This document shows, one piece after another, positions 1 through 7,286 of a stretch of 17,899 nucleotides of DNA (positions are counted from its first letter, which is position 1; every line of letters starts with the position of its first letter). The notes beneath the pieces were generated by a model. The model was given only the letters and a program-made list of their open reading frames with translations, had not been told where the DNA came from and ran no database searches. This DNA is from Bacteroidaceae bacterium. Its GTDB lineage: Bacteria; Bacteroidota; Bacteroidia; Bacteroidales; Bacteroidaceae. The position numbers and the translations under genes were made by a program. The stretch is from contig CAAGNV010000058.1 in assembly GCA_900771425.1 (NCBI GenBank), forward strand, positions 1 through 17,899. Direction: 5' to 3'.

Positions 1-51
1 CTTTGCCTTGAATTCAGGGGTGAGCTTTTTACGAGTTGTTTGAGTCTTCAT
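1..51 (-). CDS. IS3-family transposase OrfA, N-terminal 17 residues only
   Basis: The minus strand from 51 translates as MKTQTTRKKLTPEFKAK and is open to the window edge. The KLTPEFKAK segment is the typical beginning of the helix-turn-helix OrfA of IS3/IS150-group elements, which usually continues as a VALEAL-like helix. A Bacteroidota -7 element, TAACTTTG, lies at 60-67 on the same strand, so the transcript would start only a few bases before the ATG. Whether orfB and a working element follow cannot be seen here. Confidence 0.75.
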   Translation of the reverse strand, partial: MKTQTTRKKLTPEFKAK

Positions 52-59
52 TGCGAGTG

Positions 60-67
60 CAAAGTTA
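60..67 (-). promoter_or_regulatory. Bacteroidota -7 box of the IS transposase promoter
   Basis: The minus strand reads TAACTTTG, matching TAnnTTTG, 9 bp before the orfA ATG. No good TTTG -33 box is seen at the usual 19-bp spacing, so this may be a weak promoter. It points away from the Rhs genes and would not drive them. Confidence 0.4.
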
Positions 68-118
68 CAAAAATTATTTGACTTATGCACTGGTCCGAAA
101 ATTTGGGAGTATTATACA

Positions 119-2038
119 TTTCCATCAAAACAAACTACCCAATTAGATTATTGGGGGTATTACAATGGGATGGGGAAAAAGGATGGCTATTATTGTGCTA
201 CAGATATGTTCGACAACCCAAACACTCTTATATTTTCAGGAGAAAAGAAGTATAGTTCATACGACATGACGATATTGGGACAATTGAAATCTATATCATA
301 TCCAACTGGAGGCAAACAAATGTTTGATTATGAACTCAACGAATTCGCTGCAAAAGAATATGTGTCTAAAGGAGGAGAACTGATAGCTGATAATGGTTCT
401 ATAATAGCATCAAGCATTCCAAATGTTCCATATAATCAATACTCAAAGACTATAACACTTACACAAAAAGCGAAATTGTGTTTCAACGGCATTATTCACA
501 ACATAAACAACAGCATTGTATATGGTGAGCTAAACAAAGTCATCTCTGTCCAGAACGTAAGCAATGGCCAAATCGTATATGAATATGGCATTCCTGGAGA
601 TTTCTTTAATAAAAGCAGCGATATTACATTGAACACATCAGTTGTATTGAATCCTGGCAAATATCTTGTCGTCGCCCACAAATCGACTCAGCCATACTGG
701 CATGATGAATGGAAAATTGAGACACATGACCCCAGTGAACCAACTTATGTACAGAAAAGCATCACAATGAAAGGGGCAGGACTGCGCATAAAGTCAATCA
801 CCGCCGATGATAAGGTAAGGCATTTTGAATACTACAACGGCAAACTCATAATCACCCCTCTTCTTGGATACAAAAAGTTCTATTATGGAGCAGACATGGG
901 AGGAAATGGTGACAATGGGAACATGTATTTTATCCAGACATCTCATTCGAGCCGCCCTCTTAATTCCATGGCCAATGGATACAATCTAGGATATAAAACC
1001 GTCAAAGAGATTATAGATGGCAATACGACGACTTACGATTATAGAATCAGAGATTATTCAGAATTGTCTTTCTCCCCAGACCCTTCCCAGATGACAAATC
1101 CATTCTTTGAAAATGGTTTGCTGATACGCAAAGCTGTTTCTGACAAATACAGCGAGACTACCGAGTATTTATCAAAAGATGCTCCAAAGATCAATGCATT
1201 TGCGCCAACAACAGGCAACATCTACGAATCGGGATATTACGGAATTACATGGTGGTATCCTTATTCCAAAACCATTGCGGCAGAAAACAATGTCAAGGAA
1301 ACATATACTTATGATGACAATCTAATGATCAAGTCTATTTGCCGTACAACAGGAGGCATGGTTTCGAAAGACTCTGTAATCTACACAAAGGACGTTTCTG
1401 ATCCAATATGTCAAGGTATGACAAGACGCAACATTGTCGCACCATTCAAGACCATCCAATATATTGACGGACGGCTGTCGGCAGGCAAGGTCATGAAATA
1501 TAGACAGCATACCAATTCGATGTACCTTCCTGACAGGATATACGACATTAAAATGGATGTCTCGGACACAGATGACGAGCGGAACCTAAATCAGCGAGTA
1601 ACTTATGACAAGTACGACAGCAATGGCAATCCTCTACAAGTTACCCGTGACGGCATCTCTTCAGTATATATCTGGGGATATAATAACGAGTATCCTGTGG
1701 CTGAAATCAGTAGCATGACATATCAGGATTTGTTGAAATACATCACAGAATCTTCGTTGACAAGCATCGCCAACGCAAAAGGTCTATCTTCTAATCAGAT
1801 GACGATACTTGCCAATCTTCAAAAGTCAATTGCCACAAACCGTTTGTGTTCATCGATGACAATCTATACATACAAACCACTCGTAGGCATTACGAGTCAG
1901 ATAGCTCCTAATGGTCTTACTACTTGCTATGAGTACGATTCTTCGGGCAGGCTTGTACAGACATCGCTCAAGACTGCCGATGGCAATAAACAGACACTGA
2001 ACAAATATAAATATAACTACAAAGGAGTTCAAAAATAG
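119..2038 (+). pseudogene. Rhs/YD-repeat family protein, 5'-truncated by an IS insertion
   Basis: This is the C-terminal part, about 640 residues, of the first protein of a two-gene Bacteroidota Rhs locus. The frame is open upstream of the ATG at 170 and gives the DYWGYYNG motif, which in this family lies deep inside the protein. The ATG is therefore not a natural start; the true N-terminus, with its export signal, is missing beyond the IS at 1-118. Other family signatures are the YIWGYNNEYPVAEI segment near residue 503 of the 170-based numbering, MTIYTYKPLVGITSQ about 60 residues later, then YEYDSSGRL and a C-terminal YKYNYKG. The middle (residues 130-165) looks like a beta-sandwich. It ends 18 bp before the second Rhs gene. 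It carries no toxin domain. By eye it is richer in A+T than the next gene. No promoter is visible after the IS junction, so it is probably an untranscribed remnant or depends on IS read-through. Confidence 0.8.
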
Positions 2039-2056
2039 TCAACAATCAATAAGATT

Positions 2057-5000
2057 ATGAAAAATAAATATTATCTTTGCAGCATCATTGCAGTCACCAT
2101 GCTATCAATGCCGCAGACATCATACGCACAGTCACCCGGCGAGAACTACATCGTCACAGAGACGATGCTTAATGAAACCGGTACAAGGAGCGTCAAGTCC
2201 GTACAGTACTACGACGGACTCGGACGTCCGAGTGTCCTTGCTGCCGGTGGCGCAAACACAAGCGGCAAGTATCTCTATACAATGACTGAGTACGACAACA
2301 TGGGACGCGAATCCAAGACGTGGCTGCCCGCAGTCGGTACAACGTCACCGTCCATTATCACTGCTTCCACTATGTCCACCAAGTCGAATACCACCTATCA
2401 GTCTGACGGATATGCATTCAGCGAGACCACCTATGACGCACTCGGACGACCTACGTTCAGGAGTACACCGGGAAAGTTGTGGAAGAACAAGAACAAAGGC
2501 ATAAAAACCGAATACATCACCAATGCGGCAGATTCCGTCAGGAAATACGCTCTCGACAGTTCTGGCAACCCATCCTGGACTGCGAGTTATCCAGCTGCCT
2601 CACTTACTGGAGAGCGGGTGACAGACGAGGACGGCCATGTCATCGAGACATACAAGGACCTTCTCGGCAACGTCGTCCTCGAAAGGAGAAAGGACGGGAC
2701 TGCCAACAACGATACCTACTATGTCTATGACAGGGGACTGCTGAGAGTAGTCATACCTCCCTTGTACCAGACAGTCACGAGTAACAAGGCAGACCTTCTC
2801 TACAAGTATGAGTACGACGGCCTCGGACGCTGTACGAAGAAGACATTGCCGGGTAATGTCATCATCAATTACTGGTATGACAGGTACGGACGGGTATCAT
2901 TCATGCAGGACGGACGTATGAAATCGTCCAGTAAGTTCCGGTTCTATCTGTATGACGGACTGAACCGCCTTGCCGTGCAGGGTGTCACGACCGACACCGT
3001 AGGCAAGTCAGGCAACAGCTACGTGGCAAAGGTCGTCTTCGGAACGGCAAAGACTTCTGTCGGAAATACCGGCTACTATATTGAAGGCGCATATACCATC
3101 GGGACTCCGTCAATCGAGATCGTCAACTACTATGACGGCTACGATTTCCTCAATGCCGGTCTCTTCAAGACGGCATTGAACGGTGCTGACTTCAGCAAGT
3201 CCGGTCCCGCTTGTGCAACTACGCTACAGACCGGTTCCGTACAAAGCACTTCCGACGGACGTTACCTCTGCAGCGTACTCTACTACGACGAAAGAGGCAG
3301 GATAACGGACAGCCGTCAGACTACCGTAAACGGTGCAGTCATGTCGCAGACAACGACTTACTCGTTCACCAATCAGCCGCTGCAGACTGTGACGAAGCTT
3401 AAGATGGGATATATGGTTCCTACCGTGACTGAAGCGAATGTATATGATACAAAGTCCGACAAGCTGACATCCACCTCACTGAATTTCGGAAATGCAGCAA
3501 TACCTGTCGCATCCATCACCTACGATGACCTTGGCAGGGTCAAGACCAGGAACAGCCATGGCGGCAACATACGTACGTCATATACCTATGACCTCCACGG
3601 ATGGCTGACAGAACTTGCTGCAACCAAGGCAAACGGCTCGCGGCTGTTCCAGGAAGACATACACTATGCCGACAATTCTAACTCTGCCATCAACTGCTAC
3701 AACGGCAACATCAGCATGGTACGCTGGCTGTCGGGAGACAACCCTATGGGGCAGGACATCTGTAATGGCTATACATATACCTACGACGGACTGAACCGGC
3801 TCACAAAGGCTGCGTTCGGTATGTGCCCGGTTTCAGTGCCAGGTCTTAGCACCAACAACGACATGGGAACAGTGGAATATGCATATAACCCCAACAGCAG
3901 TATTACCAGCCTCACACGCTACGGCAAGAAAGATGTCGGCTACGGAATAATAGACAGGCTTACCTACCAGTACAACGGCAATCAGCTGATGACCATCACC
4001 GACACTGGTTCTGCACTCCACTATGACGGTGCATTTGAGTTCAGCGATGCCAATAAGGCAAAGCTTACACAGAAAGTATATGATTACGATGCTTGTGGTT
4101 CAATGACCTACGACCCTAACCGGGGAATAACGAAGATTGACTATGACCTCCTGGGTAATCCCGTCCGTGTCCAGTTCTGCAACGGCAACGTGACGGAATA
4201 TGTCTATACAGCCGCGGGAGCACGCCTGCAGACCACTCACAAGACTGCCGTCTCAGGAATATCGGTTGCTACCGGCAAGACAAGGACGCTGACGTCAAAG
4301 GAAACATTGTCATCCGACGTGACATACTATATGGGCAACTTCATCTACACCAGAGACGGACTCCGGTACAACTTTGCCGACGGCTACACCGACGGAACAA
4401 CCAACGGATACCACTACTACATCCGTGACCATCAGGGCAACAACCGTGTCGTTGCTAAATATGACGGAACTATTGAGCAGACAACACATTATTATCCATA
4501 CGGAGGCATCCTCTCCCAGAGCACGAACCAGGGAGTTCAGAAATTCAAGTACAACGGCAAGGAGTTTGACACCATGCACGGACTGAACATGTACGACTAC
4601 GGAGCACGTCAGCAAGACCCAGCAGTCGGAATGTTCACAAGCATGGACCCACTCTGTGAGAAGTACTACAATATCAGTCCGTATGTGTATTGTGCAGGAA
4701 ATCCTATTAGGTATGTGGATCCAGATGGGCAAGAACCGACTCCTGCTGAAGCTGCTGCTATGGCACTTCATGTTTATGGTGACAAGGATGCTCAAAAAGC
4801 AAATTTAGGAGCTTGGCAAGTCTCAAAAAGAGACTTTGGTGTTTCACTAAATACATCAAATGGTTTGAAGTCCGCAGTTTATGAAAAAATAGTTGATGGA
4901 AAAGTTGCAGAATATGCATATGTTACATGTGGAACAGAAACACTGAAAGATTGGGAACAAAATGCAGCACAAGTAAACGGATTATCAACTGAATACAATG

Positions 5001-5392
5001 AATCTGCAAATAATGCAAAAATCATATCAGATAAAGTGGGTAGTAACGTAGAGTTAACTTATGTTGGACATTCTCAAGGTGGTGGTGAAGCTGCATTAAA
5101 TTCTCTGGTGACATCCAATGCCGATGTAAAAGGCAGAGGAGCTATAACATTCAATGCGGCAGGAATCAGTGCTGCAACAAAATTAGCAAATGGAGGAATG
5201 GAAACTCTTTTAAAATCAACATCAAAAATTGATGCATACGTAATGATGACTTGCCCACTAAACAACATTCAAAATTATCCAGTCAATCCTTTACCATATG
5301 TTGACGGAAATATTCATGTCATCGTTCCAAAGAGCTGGGATGCTGTATTAAATGGGCATAGCATGCTGAATATGTATAATTCTATAAAATAA
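2057..5392 (+). CDS. Exported Rhs/YD-repeat polymorphic toxin with C-terminal lipase-like domain
   Basis: The 1111-aa product starts with a Sec signal peptide (basic MKNK, hydrophobic core, cleavage near YAQ at about residue 25). A DUF6443-like start follows (VQYYDGLGRP), then many YD repeats of the YDGLGR / YDYLGR type to about residue 760. The Rhs core end spans about 787-892: YYIRDHQGNNR, the YYPYGG turn, FKYNGKEFD, YDYGARQQDP and a final NPIRYVDPDGQ. Residues 893-1111 are the variable tip. They begin PTPAEAAAMALHVYGDKD and contain LTYVGHSQGGGEA, a lipase GxSxG elbow with Ser1006 as nucleophile; His1101 in the terminal GHSML is a good catalytic His candidate. The acid is unclear, since TCPLN (Cys1066) stands where related proteins, from memory, have TDPLN. 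Family knowledge says such tips act as phospholipase or esterase toxins; the activity here is inferred. Base composition turns sharply AT-rich at about 4650. The gene is followed after 4 bp by the likely immunity gene. Confidence 0.88.
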   Translation: MKNKYYLCSIIAVTMLSMPQTSYAQSPGENYIVTETMLNETGTRSVKSVQYYDGLGRPSVLAAGGANTSGKYLYTMTEYDNMGRESKTWLPAVGTTSPSIITASTMSTKSNTTYQSDGYAFSETTYDALGRPTFRSTPGKLWKNKNKGIKTEYITNAADSVRKYALDSSGNPSWTASYPAASLTGERVTDEDGHVIETYKDLLGNVVLERRKDGTANNDTYYVYDRGLLRVVIPPLYQTVTSNKADLLYKYEYDGLGRCTKKTLPGNVIINYWYDRYGRVSFMQDGRMKSSSKFRFYLYDGLNRLAVQGVTTDTVGKSGNSYVAKVVFGTAKTSVGNTGYYIEGAYTIGTPSIEIVNYYDGYDFLNAGLFKTALNGADFSKSGPACATTLQTGSVQSTSDGRYLCSVLYYDERGRITDSRQTTVNGAVMSQTTTYSFTNQPLQTVTKLKMGYMVPTVTEANVYDTKSDKLTSTSLNFGNAAIPVASITYDDLGRVKTRNSHGGNIRTSYTYDLHGWLTELAATKANGSRLFQEDIHYADNSNSAINCYNGNISMVRWLSGDNPMGQDICNGYTYTYDGLNRLTKAAFGMCPVSVPGLSTNNDMGTVEYAYNPNSSITSLTRYGKKDVGYGIIDRLTYQYNGNQLMTITDTGSALHYDGAFEFSDANKAKLTQKVYDYDACGSMTYDPNRGITKIDYDLLGNPVRVQFCNGNVTEYVYTAAGARLQTTHKTAVSGISVATGKTRTLTSKETLSSDVTYYMGNFIYTRDGLRYNFADGYTDGTTNGYHYYIRDHQGNNRVVAKYDGTIEQTTHYYPYGGILSQSTNQGVQKFKYNGKEFDTMHGLNMYDYGARQQDPAVGMFTSMDPLCEKYYNISPYVYCAGNPIRYVDPDGQEPTPAEAAAMALHVYGDKDAQKANLGAWQVSKRDFGVSLNTSNGLKSAVYEKIVDGKVAEYAYVTCGTETLKDWEQNAAQVNGLSTEYNESANNAKIISDKVGSNVELTYVGHSQGGGEAALNSLVTSNADVKGRGAITFNAAGISAATKLANGGMETLLKSTSKIDAYVMMTCPLNNIQNYPVNPLPYVDGNIHVIVPKSWDAVLNGHSMLNMYNSIK
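4412..4647 (+). repeat. Direct repeat, copy 1: Rhs core end, matching 6422-6657
   Basis: These 236 bp within the second Rhs gene align without gaps to 6422-6657 at a constant offset of 2010 bp, with about 25 mismatches counted by eye (roughly 89 percent identity). The segment encodes the Rhs core from HYYIRDHQGNN to GMFTSM. The match stops abruptly after the TSM codons. In copy 1 the sequence then turns AT-rich; in copy 2 it runs into a stop. Recombination between the copies would delete the toxin tip and the ankyrin gene. Confidence 0.9.
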
Positions 5393-5396
5393 CGAT

Positions 5397-6398
5397 ATGA
5401 GTTTTTTAGATATAGTTATTAATATGTGCAAATTATCCTTAAGAGACATTATATCTACGAGATTGTTCTTGTATATAATATTTGCATTGTCAATTTTATC
5501 AAGTTGTAATAGTTCAAATGATAATTCCGAATACAGATACGGAGATTATCGCAAATTTAGCAAAACCCCTATTGCTGAACTTGCCCAATATGTTGAATCA
5601 GGAGATACTGACAAAGTCACCAATTATTTGAGATTGTATCCTAAAACGATAGATTATCAAGAACCATACGATAGTCTGTCATTATTAATGATTACCATAA
5701 TAAATCAAAGGAAAGCGACATTTCCTTATTCAATAATATGCGACAACGAAAACTGCGGATTAAGTTTGAACGAAGACCAATGTAAATCATTTCATAATCT
5801 ATTAAACAACGGGGCGTCAGTTAATACTGTAGCAAAAGATGGAGATACCCCTTTAATGCTAGCATGTGGATGTGATTACTATGATGTAAGTTTTGTACGG
5901 GAATTGATTGCGCATGGAGCAGATGTTAATTATATTCTTCCTGCTAAACATGCTAATCGAATAGGCAATTCAACACCATTGCAAAATGCTATAAAATGCC
6001 ATAGATTTGATTTTGTTAAGATATTGGTGGAAAATGGTGCAGATGTAAACTATATGGATGTGTTTGGGAATACACCATTGGGAATGTCTCTGCAAGACAA
6101 TAATTATTCAATGACTTTGTATCTTTTGAAAAATGGTGGAGATTATACTGTTCCAATTGTTGATAAGTCTATACATACTGGTAATCTTCAAGATACAAGC
6201 CGTTTAACATTAGCGGAAGAATTACGATACCACGTTCATCCGTTAGATTCTAAGGAATATATGCTCAAAATGCAAATAGTTAGTTTCTTGCGTGATAAAG
6301 GAATCGACTATCGAAAAATTGCAATTCCTAATGCAATTAAATTAGATATAAAAGGAAAATATCCAAATACATGGAAAAATATTATTCAATTATATTAA
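5397..6398 (+). CDS. Ankyrin-repeat lipoprotein, probable immunity protein for the adjacent Rhs toxin
   Basis: The 333-aa product has a hydrophobic export segment at residues 22-36 and the lipobox LSSC, with Cys37 as the expected lipidated residue. A second start at 5424 (Met10) would also give a short signal peptide, and the real start is not certain. Residues about 133-250 form two to three ankyrin repeats: DGDTPLMLAC with AHGADVNY, NSTPLQNAI with ENGADVNY, and GNTPLGMSL with KNGGD. The ATG lies 4 bp after the stop of the toxin gene, which suggests translational coupling. Ankyrin-repeat lipoproteins are known immunity partners of phospholipase effectors in Proteobacteria, and position and composition fit that role here; this is inference. 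The gene is as AT-rich as the toxin tip and unlike the upstream Rhs core, so the two appear to have arrived together. Confidence 0.82.
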   Translation: MSFLDIVINMCKLSLRDIISTRLFLYIIFALSILSSCNSSNDNSEYRYGDYRKFSKTPIAELAQYVESGDTDKVTNYLRLYPKTIDYQEPYDSLSLLMITIINQRKATFPYSIICDNENCGLSLNEDQCKSFHNLLNNGASVNTVAKDGDTPLMLACGCDYYDVSFVRELIAHGADVNYILPAKHANRIGNSTPLQNAIKCHRFDFVKILVENGADVNYMDVFGNTPLGMSLQDNNYSMTLYLLKNGGDYTVPIVDKSIHTGNLQDTSRLTLAEELRYHVHPLDSKEYMLKMQIVSFLRDKGIDYRKIAIPNAIKLDIKGKYPNTWKNIIQLY

Positions 6399-6421
6399 AC
6401 TCGCATGAGAGTATTTCCACT

Positions 6422-6679
6422 CACTACTACATCCGTGACCATCAGGGCAACAACCGTATAGTGGCGAACTATCAAGGCACGATTGAGCAGACAACTCATT
6501 ACTACCCATACGGAGGAATACTCTCACAGAGCACGAATCAGGGAGTTCAGAAGTTCAAGTACAACGGCAAGGAGTTCGACACCATGCACGGACTGAACAT
6601 GTATGACTACGGAGCACGTCAGCAAGGCCCAGCTACTGGTATGTTCACAAGCATGGAGTCTCCGAAAAGAATCTTGTAG
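6422..6679 (+). pseudogene. Orphan Rhs core-end fragment (displaced tip module)
   Basis: The frame encodes HYYIRDHQGNNR, YYPYGG, FKYNGKEFD, YDYGARQQGPATG and FTSM, then ESPKRIL and a stop at 6677-6679. It is the counterpart of residues about 786-863 of the main Rhs protein, with no YD repeats before it and no toxin after it. The only in-frame ATG (6371) lies inside the ankyrin gene, so independent translation is unlikely. It is best read as the old 3' end of the Rhs gene, or a donor copy, left when a new toxin/immunity cassette entered. No immunity gene of its own follows. The codon differences from copy 1 are mostly synonymous, so it was under coding selection before it was cut off. Confidence 0.85.
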
Positions 6680-7035
6680 AAGTTGCGTCCTAAGCGATGG
6701 TCATTCTTTCTTTACTCATTTCCATTGCCATCTCCCAACTTTTTCTTACCTTTACACTAACATTGCTTACTCCCGCTCCTAGTCGCCACGAATATCAATT
6801 TTTAAGTGGTGGCAGTGGAGCGAGGGGGCTGAACCCCGACACACTATCAGAACCGTCAGAACACATGAGTGATCGATGTAGCGTCCTCCAGACGCATCAG
6901 GTCAACCACTTATATTGCATAAATATACACGAAATGCATAATTATGCATAGACACACATGGCATATGCCGCCTCAGGACAAGGACAAAAGACTTCTTTCG
7001 TATATACTTGATAATCACATCAGTTAGACGTAAGC
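6680..7035. other. Non-coding stretch between orphan Rhs fragment and repeat array
   Basis: No convincing gene is seen. An 84-codon frame at 6697-6951 has no family features and no promoter. The stretch has a C/T-rich first part (6697-6780), a small GGGG/CCCC hairpin at about 6818-6832, a 16-bp perfect palindrome at 6934-6949 and the short palindrome GGCATATGCC at 6960-6969. It may hold decayed remains of a former toxin tip, but nothing recognisable is left. Confidence 0.5.
6934..6949. repeat. Perfect 16-bp palindrome ATGCATAATTATGCAT
   Basis: The sequence equals its own reverse complement over 16 bp. It follows GAA, giving GAAATGCATAATTATGC. A close relative, GAAATGCATAAATATGC, lies 250 bp downstream at 7181-7197. 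Together they bracket the 22-bp array. It could be a protein-binding dyad or an end of a small repeat element; the function is unknown. Confidence 0.6.
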
Positions 7036-7147
7036 AAAAACGCAGCCAAATCTTCGGGTCGGAAGAACCAAATCTTATCGCCATAAGAACCAAATCTTAT
7101 TGGCATAAGATCCAAATCTTCCGGCGCTAAGATTTGGCTGCGTTTTT
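7036..7147. terminator. Perfect 19-bp inverted repeat with T-tracts, possible bidirectional terminator
   Basis: The arms at 7036-7054 and 7129-7147 are exact reverse complements (AAAAACGCAGCCAAATCTT and its complement). They end in five T on the outer side of either strand. The 74-bp interior is the 22-bp array. The element lies between the rightward Rhs remnant and the leftward aminopeptidase gene, which ends at 7287, a suitable place for a terminator serving both sides. The long loop is unusual for a simple intrinsic terminator, although the inner hairpins would shorten it. Confidence 0.55.
7046..7133. repeat. Four-unit 22-bp tandem array with a dyad in each unit
   Basis: The motif CCAAATCTT recurs at 7046, 7068, 7090 and 7112, exactly 22 bp apart. 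Each unit carries an inner dyad: TCTTC/GAAGA in unit 1, TCTTAT/ATAAGA in units 2 and 3, TCTT/AAGA in unit 4. The loops differ (GGGTCG, CGCC, TGGC, and a longer GC-rich one). At one stem position the pair changes from C-G to A-T between units 1 and 2, so the pairing is kept while the bases change. A 22-bp period is not a multiple of three, and there is no coding frame. Confidence 0.9.
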
Positions 7148-7180
7148 CGTAGGCACTAAATGAGTGTTGACGAACATTCA

Positions 7181-7197
7181 GAAATGCATAAATATGC
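7181..7197. repeat. Second copy of the GAAATGCATA dyad
   Basis: The sequence GAAATGCATAAATATGC shares its first 10 bases with 6931-6940 and contains a 5-bp inverted repeat (GCATA / TATGC) around AA. It is 89 bp past the 3' end of the aminopeptidase gene, on the far side of that gene's coding direction. Confidence 0.5.
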
Positions 7198-7286
7198 AAC
7201 TGACCGTGTTGCCACGAAACGCAAGGAGGAGACAATAAATATTGTTGCCTGGTATAAGATGGGAGTGCATCATTCTGTCATCCTAT

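Larger units (their letters stand above)
1..118 (-). mobile_element. IS3-family insertion sequence, 5' end only (runs off the left edge)
   Basis: Read on the minus strand, this stretch holds the start of an IS3/IS150-type OrfA (ATG at 49-51) with a short non-coding lead-in. The likely outer terminus is near 118, where the minus strand starts TGTATAATACTCCCAAATTT, a TGTA-type end as is common in IS3-family elements. Independent support comes from the right: from 119 on, an in-frame Rhs coding sequence (FPSKQTTQLDYWGYYNG) reads into 170 and beyond, so foreign DNA must stop at about 107-118. The other end and the target duplication lie outside the window, so the exact junction is inferred. The element has cut off the 5' part of the neighbouring Rhs gene. 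Confidence 0.75.

Noticed and set aside
4310..4795. Leftward 161-codon ORF within the Rhs gene
   Set aside because: It is the complement of the Rhs core and tip; no promoter and no motif.
6697..6951. 84-codon ORF after the orphan Rhs fragment
   Set aside because: It has an odd hydrophobic start, no promoter, no recognisable domain and ends within a palindrome; treated as non-coding.
7046..7133. CRISPR array
   Set aside because: Units are 22 bp with only a short conserved core, there are no unique spacers of 30 bp or so, and no cas gene is in the window.
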